In this document: piece by piece, positions 33,995 to 42,900 of the stretch
How positions within the stretch are numbered: the stretch's first letter is position 1
Layout of the letters: every line of letters starts with the position of its first letter
Source: CAYGYG01 sp964354155
GTDB taxonomy: Bacteria; Hydrothermota; Tepidihabitantia; SM23-42; CAYGYG01
Assembly (NCBI GenBank): GCA_964354155.1
Contig: CAYGYG010000004.1
Span: 74,608-138,607 of the forward strand
Length of the DNA stretch: 64,000 nucleotides
Direction: 5' to 3'
The notes under the pieces: model-generated
The model's database searches: none
Told to the model about the DNA's origin: nothing
The model's input: only the letters and a program-made list of their open reading frames with translations
Translations under genes and position numbers: made by a program

Positions 33995-34176
33995 TACAAA
34001 TGCATTAGCTAAATTGTCATTCCGAAGAGCGAGATTCCTCGCTTACGCTCGGAACAGTCTCCGCAATCTCAAATCCCCCTATATCCCCCTTTACGAAAGG
34101 GGGAAGTAAAGGGGGATTGCCTCGCGCCCTATCGGTCGCTCATAATGACACGGTCATGACACTTAATGCGTTTGTA
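33995..34176. mobile_element. MITE-like composite element with terminal inverted repeats
   Basis: TACAAATGCATTA (33995-34007) and TAATGCGTTTGTA (34164-34176) are inverted repeats with one mismatch. If the outermost TA is the target duplication, as for IS630/mariner-type elements, the terminal repeat is 11 bases. Inside are a TGTCATTC...GGAA element (34014-34054), a full CCCCCT palindrome (34071-34119) and an ATGACA end (34145-34150). There is no transposase gene, so it would be non-autonomous. Confidence 0.5.
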
Positions 34177-34224
34177 CTAGTCTTATCACTCTAATCGCTA
34201 AAGCTTCGGCCGGCCAAAATCATC

Positions 34225-34257
34225 TTGCTATTGCCGGAAGAATCGTTATAATCGACC
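34225..34257 (+). promoter_or_regulatory. Promoter giving a leaderless prmC mRNA
   Basis: TTGCTA (34225-34230) and TATAAT (34247-34252), 16-base spacer; five bases to the ATG at 34258. Confidence 0.68.
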
Positions 34258-35091
34258 ATGCCGAGAACGAACGAATTGCTGCGCGAACTGACCCGGATTC
34301 ACGCGCTCACGACCAGCGAAGCCGAGACGCTCTTGTGCTCTCGTCTCCGGACCGTGCGCCACCGTCTTTATCTTGAGCCGCGCGAAGTACGCGACGATCA
34401 ATACCAGGAGATTCTCCGGCTGGTCAAGCTCCTCAAGAAGAACGTACCGATCCAATACCTGCTGAAGCAAGCCCAATTTCTTGAACACGAGTTGTATGTT
34501 GAAGAAGGCGTCTTCATCCCCAGGCCGGAAACCGAAGGACTCGTCTTTTTGGCCGGCCCGGCGCCCAAAGCGGCACCGGGCGTTATTATCGACGTTGGTG
34601 TCGGCAGCGGCTGCATCAGCATCGCCCTAGCGCATCTTTTTCCCAATGCCGAGATCTATGGTATCGATATCTCGGACCTTGCCCTCGCCGTTGCCGCCCG
34701 GAACGTAAAGGCGCACGGACTGGACCGAAGGATTCACCTGGTCAAGAGCGACCTGTTCGGGCGTCTTGATCGACGAGTCCGGGCTGATCTTTTGATCTCA
34801 AATCCGCCGTACATCAGGACGGCAGATATCCCCGGCCTGCCGGACTCCGTGCGATCGTTTGAGCCCTGGGCCGCGCTCGACGGAGGCCCTGACGGGACCG
34901 CCTTCATCCGCCGGCTGCTTGACGGCGCATCCGGGTTTCTCAAGCCCGACTTCCGCATCGCGCTCGAGATCGACCCTGGCACCACCGACCTGCTCAAGAA
35001 CCACCTGAACCGCTTGCCGCGCTTTGCCGGCTATCGCTTCGAACGCGATCTGGCCGGTCGCAGCCGTTATCTTGTCATCGATTCGCAATGA
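34258..35091 (+). CDS. prmC: Peptide chain release factor N5-glutamine methyltransferase
   Basis: The 277-residue SAM-dependent enzyme methylates the GGQ glutamine of release factors RF1/RF2, raising termination efficiency. It has a helical N-terminal domain, IPRPETE (88-94), the SAM loop GVGSG (114-118) and the catalytic NPPY (182-185). Length is typical. It heads a run of five overlapping genes to dapF. Confidence 0.93.
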   Translation: MPRTNELLRELTRIHALTTSEAETLLCSRLRTVRHRLYLEPREVRDDQYQEILRLVKLLKKNVPIQYLLKQAQFLEHELYVEEGVFIPRPETEGLVFLAGPAPKAAPGVIIDVGVGSGCISIALAHLFPNAEIYGIDISDLALAVAARNVKAHGLDRRIHLVKSDLFGRLDRRVRADLLISNPPYIRTADIPGLPDSVRSFEPWAALDGGPDGTAFIRRLLDGASGFLKPDFRIALEIDPGTTDLLKNHLNRLPRFAGYRFERDLAGRSRYLVIDSQ

Positions 35092-35870
35092 GAGTCAGAA
35101 TCTGTCTCAATTTGAGTAAGCCCAAATCCCGGGCCAACCTGAGGCTCATCGATCGGATACTGAAAGCAAGGTGCGTCAAGGTTGTCGGACGGGGCGAGGA
35201 TATCGTCCTGGCCTTCGGCGGCGATGGCTCGATCCTCAAAGCGGTCCGGTCGGTTGTACCGAGGAAGACGCCGGTCTTAGGGATCAATACGGGGGGACTT
35301 GGTTTTCTGACCGACATCGGCATTGATGAGCTGGACCGCGTTGTCGGTCACCTGGTACAAGGCAAGTACACGATTGAAGACCGGATGATGCTCGAGTGCC
35401 ATATCGGGCGGCGCCGATTTTTCGCTCTCAACGACTTCGTCGTGACGACCAATGTCCCGGGTCGGTCGGTTGAGCTTCTCACCGCAATTGATGGCGAGTA
35501 CTTGTGCCGGTTTGTCTCCGACGGCATCATCGTGGCAACGCCGACCGGTTCCACGGCCTATTCGCTGGCCGCTTCCGGACCGATCATCAAGCCGACGATG
35601 CGGGCCATCGTCATTTCCCCGATCTGTCCCCACACCCTGTCGGTGCGCCCACTGGTCCTGGACGAGGACGACGTCTTCGAAGTCCAGGTCGGCCGTAAGG
35701 GTGAAGCAGTGCTGGTCACCGACGGGCAATTGCGGCAGCGCCTCGCCCGCGGCCGGAAAATAGCATTCAAGAAATCAGAGCACCGAGCCTACCTGGTCAA
35801 GGCCCATTCCCACTCCTTCATCGACACCTTAAGGAAGAAAATGAAATGGGGCGGACGGGAGGATGCTTAA
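35088..35870 (+). CDS. nadK: NAD kinase
   Basis: The 260-residue enzyme phosphorylates NAD to NADP. The GGDG motif (44-47) and the conserved TPTGSTAYSLAASGP segment (about 148-162) are present. It overlaps prmC by four bases and recN by eight, so translation is probably coupled. Confidence 0.93.
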   Translation: MRVRICLNLSKPKSRANLRLIDRILKARCVKVVGRGEDIVLAFGGDGSILKAVRSVVPRKTPVLGINTGGLGFLTDIGIDELDRVVGHLVQGKYTIEDRMMLECHIGRRRFFALNDFVVTTNVPGRSVELLTAIDGEYLCRFVSDGIIVATPTGSTAYSLAASGPIIKPTMRAIVISPICPHTLSVRPLVLDEDDVFEVQVGRKGEAVLVTDGQLRQRLARGRKIAFKKSEHRAYLVKAHSHSFIDTLRKKMKWGGREDA

Positions 35871-37536
35871 GTCATTAAGGATCAGCAGCTTTGCCCTGAT
35901 GGAGTCGTTGGAGATTGAATTGGACTCAGGGCTCAACGCGCTGACCGGAGAAACCGGGGCCGGTAAATCCATTATCATTCAAGCCCTCAGCGCCCTGCTC
36001 GGCGAGAAGCTCGACGAGACCGTGATCCGGACCGGCGCCGACGCCGCAGTTGTCGAAGGCCTCTTCGCCGTCAGCGCCGAAATGGCCGCAAAACTGCGCC
36101 AGGCCGGGCTTGACGTTACCGACGAACTCGTAATCAAGCGGCGCATCGGCCGCTCGAAAAAGTCGACCGCCTATATGAACAACAGCCTGGTCGCGCAAAA
36201 TGACCTCAAGACCGCCGGCGAACAACTCGTCGATCTCCATGGCCAGCATGAACACCAGTCGCTGCTCAAGGTCGCCAATCATGTCGATCTCCTCGACAGT
36301 TTTGCCGGGCTGGAAGCCGACCGAAGAGCATTCGGCTCGGCCCTCCAGCAATACCGGATGGCGACGCGCGAGCTCGATAGTGCAACGAAGGGCTTCGACG
36401 AGGTCAAGAATCGGACCGACCTTCTCGCTTTCCAGGCGGCGGAAATCGAAAAAGCCCGGATCGAACCGCTCGAGGACGAGGCCTTGCGCCGGGAAAAAGC
36501 CCAGCTTGATTCTGCGGAAAAACGCAAACAGCTGGCCGACCAGTTGTCGCGCCTTCTCGGTGACGACGAGAACTCCCTGCTCGAACGCCTCGAACCAGTC
36601 CTCAAAGGGCTTCCCGAACTGGTTCGTCTTGACCCGGCACTGGACCACCTGGGCAGCGAGGTTGATAAGGCCCGGGCCGAGCTCGATGATGTCTATCGCT
36701 CGGTGCGCAGCTATCGCGATCATGTTGACTTCGCCCCCGAGCAGCTCGAGCAAGTCGTTGAGCGACTCGACCTCATCGCCCGGCTCAAAAAGAAATACGG
36801 CCCGACCATCGAAGCCGTGCAGGGCTTCGCCCGGCAGGCGCGTGAGGAACTCGCCGCGATCAACAATTCCGAGGAGCGCGTATCGGCACTCCGCGCCCGG
36901 GTTGCCCAGGCCCGAACCGAAATGGCGCAGCGGGCCGCGATTCTGTCCGGGAAGCGCACCAACGCCTTCGCCGCCCTGACCCGGGCAATCGAAGGGCAAC
37001 TTAAGGAACTGGGTCTTGAAAAGGCGCGCTTCACGGTGGTCAATCGCCCGGAACCGGACCCGGGCGGGTTCCGCGTCAATGACACCGGCATCGATAATAT
37101 CGAATTCTACATCGCCCCCAATCCTGGTGAAGAACCCAAACCGTTGCGGAAAATCGCCTCGGGCGGAGAGATTTCGCGCATCATGCTCGCTTTGAAAACA
37201 GTCCTGGCCGAGAACGACCAGGTGCCGATCATGGTCTTTGATGAGATTGATGTCGGAATCGGCGGCAAGGTGGCCGAAGCGCTGGGCAAAAAACTGGCGC
37301 ACCTCGGGTCGATGCGGCAGATCATCTGTATCACGCATCTTTCTCAGATCGCCAAGTATGCCGACGCGCACTTCCTGGTCAGCAAGGAAGTCAGGGCACA
37401 CCGTACCTACACGCGGATCCGGCGTTTGGACCGCCCGGCAAGAACGATGGAAATCGCGCGCATGCTGTCGGGCGAAAGTATCACCGACAAGACCATCGCC
37501 CATGCACGGGAGCTGCTGAATGGCAAGAGACGCTGA
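35863..37536 (+). CDS. recN: DNA repair protein RecN
   Basis: The 557-residue SMC-like ATPase acts in repair of double-strand breaks. Walker A is GETGAGKS (29-36); a long coiled coil fills about 150-370; the ABC signature region reads ASGGEISRIMLALK and Walker B MVFDEIDVGIGG. The family's conserved C-terminal CITHLSQIAKYAD is present. It overlaps nadK and pgsA. Confidence 0.94.
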   Translation: MLKSLRISSFALMESLEIELDSGLNALTGETGAGKSIIIQALSALLGEKLDETVIRTGADAAVVEGLFAVSAEMAAKLRQAGLDVTDELVIKRRIGRSKKSTAYMNNSLVAQNDLKTAGEQLVDLHGQHEHQSLLKVANHVDLLDSFAGLEADRRAFGSALQQYRMATRELDSATKGFDEVKNRTDLLAFQAAEIEKARIEPLEDEALRREKAQLDSAEKRKQLADQLSRLLGDDENSLLERLEPVLKGLPELVRLDPALDHLGSEVDKARAELDDVYRSVRSYRDHVDFAPEQLEQVVERLDLIARLKKKYGPTIEAVQGFARQAREELAAINNSEERVSALRARVAQARTEMAQRAAILSGKRTNAFAALTRAIEGQLKELGLEKARFTVVNRPEPDPGGFRVNDTGIDNIEFYIAPNPGEEPKPLRKIASGGEISRIMLALKTVLAENDQVPIMVFDEIDVGIGGKVAEALGKKLAHLGSMRQIICITHLSQIAKYADAHFLVSKEVRAHRTYTRIRRLDRPARTMEIARMLSGESITDKTIAHARELLNGKRR

Positions 37537-38056
37537 TCGTCAGATTCTCACCGCGGCCAATTTCGTCAGTGCTTCGCGTTTCGTTCTTCTTCCGTTCATC
37601 GTCTACTGCCTGGCGACCGGTGTTCGTTGGGCCGCCTTGGTTCTGCTGGCCGTCTCCTATTTCACTGACTTGCTCGACGGCTATCTCGCGCGGAAGATGC
37701 ACCAGGAGACGTATTGGGGCAGGATCATCGATCCGGTTACCGACAAGGTCAATCTGGCCGCCATCCTCATCACCCTCTATTTTACCGATGCCTTTCCGCT
37801 TTGGTGTGTCCTCGTGGTCGTAGTGCGCGACCTCTGCATTCTCATCGGCAGTCTGGTTCTCATCAAGAGAATCGATGCGGTCTTCCCGTCGAACCTGCCC
37901 GGGAAAGTCACCGGCTTCGTCTTCGGCGCGCTCGTCATGACTTACATCGCCGGCATCGACTTCATGAAAGTACCCCTCCTCTGGCTCACCGCGGGGCTCC
38001 TCGCGCTTTCGTTTCTTGGCTATCTCCGGGTGTATATCGCCAAAATCAGACGATGA
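37520..38056 (+). CDS. pgsA: CDP-alcohol phosphatidyltransferase, PgsA-like
   Basis: The 178-residue membrane enzyme carries the full signature D-x2-DG-x2-AR-x8-G-x3-D-x3-D (Asp50 to Asp75). It has about five transmembrane segments. The likely reaction is phosphatidylglycerol-phosphate synthesis from CDP-diacylglycerol and glycerol phosphate, a step of membrane lipid synthesis. Another CDP-alcohol acceptor cannot be excluded. It overlaps recN by 17 bases and dapF by four. Confidence 0.85.
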   Translation: MARDADRQILTAANFVSASRFVLLPFIVYCLATGVRWAALVLLAVSYFTDLLDGYLARKMHQETYWGRIIDPVTDKVNLAAILITLYFTDAFPLWCVLVVVVRDLCILIGSLVLIKRIDAVFPSNLPGKVTGFVFGALVMTYIAGIDFMKVPLLWLTAGLLALSFLGYLRVYIAKIRR

Positions 38057-38883
38057 AGCCGATTCCCTACACCAAGATGGAAGGCACGGGCAATGATTTT
38101 CTGCTCATTGACAACCGCCGCGGTCTTCTCGACCGGGTCAAAATTGGCGATCTCGTCGGTAAGGCCTGTAATCGCCGGTTCGGCATCGGTGCCGACGGCG
38201 TACTCCTGCTCCAGAAAGACAAGGAGACGGACTTTTTCATGAGATACTTCAACCGCGGCGGCGACGAGGCGAGCATGTGTGGCAACGGCGCCCGCTGTAT
38301 GGTACGCTTCGCCCGGCGGCTCGGACTGATCAATGATACCTGCCGGTTTAGAACGGCCAGCGGCACTCACCGGGCCGAAATCATCGGCGACTCAGTGCGT
38401 CTCTTCATCGGCCGGGCGTGCATCACCGAAGCCGGCAAGGAAGTCATTCTGGCGGAACAGACCCTGACCGGCGACCTGGTCGATGTGGGCATTCCCCATT
38501 TCGTGATCGCCGGGCACGAAATCGATGCGCTCGACTTCAAGCCGTTGGCCCGCAGAATCAGGTCGGCCCCGGCCTTTGGCCCAGACGGAACGAACGTTAA
38601 CTTCATTGAGATCCTGAAAGCTCAGATGAAGATACGCACTTACGAGCGCGGCGTTGAGAGTGAAACTCTGGCGTGCGGCACCGGATCGATTGCCGCGGCA
38701 ATATCGGCGGCAAGCCATGACTTGATTTCCTCGCCGGTGCAAGTTGTTTCGAAAGGCGGTATATTAAAGATATCCTTTAACAGAAGCACTGAACCGTCGA
38801 CAAAACTGGAATACAAAGACATCACATTGGAGGGCCCGGCTCGCTTTATTGCTGACGGAATCTACTACTATGATCAAGGATGA
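38053..38883 (+). CDS. dapF: Diaminopimelate epimerase
   Basis: The 276-residue, cofactor-free racemase converts LL- to meso-diaminopimelate. The two catalytic cysteines are Cys76 (MCGNGAR) and Cys208 (ACGTGS); the N-terminal KMEGTGNDF is typical. The ATG at 38053 overlaps the pgsA stop; a much longer frame upstream in the same phase is not real. With lysA and lysC this completes three steps of the lysine/cell-wall pathway in the window. Confidence 0.95.
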   Translation: MKPIPYTKMEGTGNDFLLIDNRRGLLDRVKIGDLVGKACNRRFGIGADGVLLLQKDKETDFFMRYFNRGGDEASMCGNGARCMVRFARRLGLINDTCRFRTASGTHRAEIIGDSVRLFIGRACITEAGKEVILAEQTLTGDLVDVGIPHFVIAGHEIDALDFKPLARRIRSAPAFGPDGTNVNFIEILKAQMKIRTYERGVESETLACGTGSIAAAISAASHDLISSPVQVVSKGGILKISFNRSTEPSTKLEYKDITLEGPARFIADGIYYYDQG

Positions 38884-38904
38884 TCAGGCCCGGGGGCGCA
38901 CGGT

Positions 38905-39876
38905 TCAGTCCCGGAAATGCTCGTAGCCGGCTGGTTTCAGCCGTATTCGCTCACGCCCCTCATCGAGAAAAACGCCCCGACCGGATTCAGCGTGCCCGAT
39001 CCGAAACAAAGGCGTGTCACCCAGTCTTTCCGGCAGATTGGCCCGGGATGAGAAGAGCAGTTCAAAGTCCTCACCCGCGCCCAGCAGGAATCGAATCGGA
39101 TCGGTCTTAATCCGAAGCGCAAGCTTGACCACCTCTTCGTGAACCGGAAGCCGCCCGCGATCGATTACGATCCTCACCCTGCTCTCCTCGGCAAGATGGT
39201 TGACATCAGTCGAGATACCATCTGAGGTGTCAATCATCCCGTGAACATGCCGCTTGACCCTGAGCGCCTCGTCGATCCTGGGGATCGGCCTTAAGTGTTT
39301 CTCGACGGCCGCCCGGAAACCCGCCCTCTTCCATCCCCACCTCAGCGCCTGCCGGCCCGTCTCGCTCAGTCCCGGATACCCGGTAAGATAAATGTAGTCC
39401 CCGGGCCGGACCGCAGACCGCAACGCCGGTCTGCGGACCCGACCGAGGGCGGCAATGGTTACGGCAAGCACCGGTGCGGCATTCGTGTCGCCGCCGGCAA
39501 TCGGGCAGTCAAACTTTCGCGCCAGGTTGCGGGCACCGGCGTAGAAATCCTCGACCTGCCGCACGCGCACGTGCGGCGGCAACATCAAGGATACAAGACT
39601 GACCAGCGGCCGGGCCGCCATGGCGGCCAAATCGGACAATGTCCCGGCCATCAACCGGTGTCCCAGCGCACGGAAATCAAAATAGTCTAAGTCGAAATGG
39701 ATGCCTTCAATAAAGGAATCGATGGTTACGGCGGTGCCGTCCCTGAGCACCAGGCAGTCATCGCCGATACCGACTTTTAGAATTCGGCTTTTTGTCCTCA
39801 GAAGTTTTCGGATGATTTCGATTAAACCCAACTCGCCAATCCGACTGATATTAGAAACTTTCTGATTATTAATCAT
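38905..39876 (-). CDS. thiL: Thiamine-monophosphate kinase
   Basis: The 323-residue enzyme makes thiamine diphosphate from the monophosphate. Motifs are the GIGDDC metal/ATP site, DSFIEGIHFDLDY, CPIAGGDTN and DTSDGISTDVNHL. It converges on dapF, 21 bases apart. Its first 40 bases and upstream region are AT-rich and mark the edge of the AT-rich stretch. Confidence 0.92.
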   Translation of the reverse strand: MINNQKVSNISRIGELGLIEIIRKLLRTKSRILKVGIGDDCLVLRDGTAVTIDSFIEGIHFDLDYFDFRALGHRLMAGTLSDLAAMAARPLVSLVSLMLPPHVRVRQVEDFYAGARNLARKFDCPIAGGDTNAAPVLAVTIAALGRVRRPALRSAVRPGDYIYLTGYPGLSETGRQALRWGWKRAGFRAAVEKHLRPIPRIDEALRVKRHVHGMIDTSDGISTDVNHLAEESRVRIVIDRGRLPVHEEVVKLALRIKTDPIRFLLGAGEDFELLFSSRANLPERLGDTPLFRIGHAESGRGVFLDEGRERIRLKPAGYEHFRD

Positions 39877-39998
39877 AAATGTTTTACGTAATTACGGACG
39901 AACTACCACTTTTAAGTCCTTTAATATTAAGCTTTTATTAAGAAACCTTACACTTTCGGCCTAACCTGAAGTGGTGGCTCGATATCGCTGGCTTTATG

Positions 39999-42900
39999 CT
40001 ATTTCAATCTCACTACTTTCCTGCAGCTTAGATATTTACGAGCCTCGAGTTCTACAAAATAGACACCGTTAGCCAGACCTTTAGAGTCCCAAGTTAATTG
40101 ATAAACGCCGGCAGCTTGATACGTGTTTTTTAGGGTAGCAACAGCTCGACCAGTGACGTCATATACTCTGATTCTTACTTTACTGGGATGGGCAAGACCA
40201 TATTCAATGACAGTCAACCGGTTAAAAGGATTGGGCAGGGCTGGATTCAGATAGAATCGCAATGGAATCTCACCAGCTTCACTTGACTGAACTCCACTGT
40301 TACCAGCAAGGTTTGCTTCTTCAATTCTTTCATACTGCTCCCAGAGAATCCGGTGGCAATAGACTTTTCCGCCAGAAATCTTTCCAAAGGTTATCGTTGC
40401 TTCTTTGTCATGGCTAACTGCTGCCGGCACCCAGAAGTCAAAACGATTTAGACCGGGATTTAACTTTAAGTTCCGATGCATTATGCCGTCAACCTCGAGC
40501 CTCACCCGCCAGCCACCTTTTTCGGTCTCAGAAATATCTGACGTTTCTTTGATTTCGTCAGCACGAAAGACAGCCTCGTTTTCTTTGTCATTGCGAGAGA
40601 CCGAAGGGAGCGAAGCAATCTCGTCTATAATCATACTGTTTCCATTTCCCGCCTTATCCGCTGGACAATATAGCTCAACAATCAGCTTACACTTGGCAAC
40701 CGAGTCAACATAAGGCAAGAAATAAACAAGACTATCGCCATAATCCACTTTCAGAGAATCAACCACCATTCCACCCTCACGATAAACGGTAAAAGGTGTT
40801 GAATCACCCAATTGTAGGTAGTAATAGGGAATCGAAACCCCGGCAACCGGTTCTTGTCTTAATCTGCATTCTAAGGTCATGGTGTTGGATACTTTTGTCC
40901 AGATGCTGAAGAAGTATGCATTACCTGCATCCCGCCAGACCTCGCTGTGCGGAAACACCGAGGTGTAATCAGGACCACTCAATGCCTCAATACTTCCCCA
41001 CGTATTCTCGACGCCATGCCATAATCTGCCTAGGACCTGAATTTTTTCACCATTCTCTTCCTGCCACAGGACATGGTTTTTTCTTACCGTTGGATTTTTG
41101 GCGCTCAATTCGCAAAATCGGACAGTATCGGTTATGATCCAATCAGCCTGGCCAATGTAGCCTAAGTCTCTTAAATAAATTGCATAGCCATTTACTTTCT
41201 CTTGCCAGACAACACTCACATTACCGCCATAACAATCAATGGATGGGTTGAGCGACGAGTCGGGTGAGTTTGAGATATTAGATCTGGTCCACTGGTTAGT
41301 GGCCTTTGAGGCAAAGTAGATATCATCAGGCGGAATTGGCGGGTATATTATTGAATCTCCGGGTGGTCGTTCCCAGACAATGTGCGGTATTCGGTTGAAA
41401 TCTAAGGCAAGTGATGGACAGAGAGGTATTGGTTCTGGCTCGCCAGGGGGCAAAGGAACTATTGAAGTTGTAACCCATCGATCAACAATCTCCATTGTCC
41501 GTTCCCCTGGTCGATCAAAGGGAAATTTCCAGTAGAGTATATGATATTGAATTTCAGATGGCCAGAGATTTGATCTCATCCGCGAAACCAGATGGATTGT
41601 GTCGCTCATAAAGCCGATACTCGGTGGTGAATATGCCTTAGGAAAGATGCGCGGCGGCCAGATGTATCGAATTATAGTACAGGGTGGTGCCCAGTAACCA
41701 AGCGAATCTCGGTAAGAATATAGAAGATACTCTCGCCCCTCTTCAAGCCAGGCAATCCCAGATTTTTTACCATCTTCGCTTATTGCTAAGCCTGGATATT
41801 TACCCTCCCCGGCCCATTCTTCCTGCCAGGTCTGGCCATTGTTAGTTGATTTTGAGTAATAGATTGAAATTGGTATTGTATCACCAGGCGACCGGTAGTC
41901 AAGATATGATAGGTGCAGACTGCCGTCGTTGTCTCTCAACACCTTGTGAGAATTATTTGTTGCGGTCAAAGGGGTAGGCCAGGATTGAGTGTAGACTTTC
42001 TTGAAAAGTGCATCACTGCCAAAAGGTTCTTGGTATCTTGTCCAGAGAACATGGAGCCAGTTTTGGTCTTGAGATAGGGCAGCCTGGGGAAACAAGTGGA
42101 GCGCGGTTGTCGGTGGGGAGATTCTTATGCGCGGGCCCCACTCATCACCATGCCGTGCTCGACAGTAAATCTGATTGTCCCTTTGAAAAATATAAACTCT
42201 GTTGGCAAGATTTTGAGGATAACCATGCTCCCCTGAGGGTAAAGGGGGTTCAACCTGTTCAGAGGTTAGTTCATCATATCGCTGGGAGAGCTTGTTCCAC
42301 TTGAGAACAACATTGTACAGGCTCTTGCTGTTGTATTCCTTAACCGCAAGATATACATAATGTCGATCACTAGATAGGGAGGGATACTGGAAGTCACCAT
42401 AAACGAATGCTTCTGTCCATACTGAAGACGGTGCGAGCCCCCGGTAATAGACATACAGGATGCCTGTGCCTGTCTGCTTACTGCCAAAGGCAACGACCAA
42501 TCGCCCGCCCCTATTGAGTGTGTCAGCAACAATTGCCGGTGGACAGGGGTCATCAAAAGAACGATTGAATTCATAATACCGCACCTCCGGTCCAGTCCAG
42601 TAAAGGCCCTTACTCACAACACGAATCCGCCACTTGTTGAATGGCTCGTCATAACGGTTTATAACCATAAATACGCTGTCATTGGCAATTGCAATTGACA
42701 GGGGGCATACAAGCGGATGTGTGATACTTGTAGACGCCGTGAACGTACTGAGTTCGGATATCTTCCATTGGCCATCTTGTCTGAAAGTATGGTTGTAAGT
42801 AATCATCCACGCCGCCTTCAGGCGTTTATATCCCCAGACGATATATGGGTTATTATTAGCATCTATAGTTATGACCGGGAAGAGTGGCTCTTGTGAGAGT

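Noticed and set aside
35926..37503. A 525-codon open frame on the minus strand opposite recN
   Set aside because: It is a shadow of recN in GC-rich DNA; recN has all its motifs and overlaps its neighbours properly.
37714..38052. A long in-frame upstream extension of dapF
   Set aside because: It lies inside pgsA in another phase; dapF starts at the ATG overlapping the pgsA stop, where family similarity begins.
39877..39960. Promoter for thiL in AT-rich DNA
   Set aside because: Several A/T hexamers resemble a -10 box, but none has a -35 partner at proper distance.
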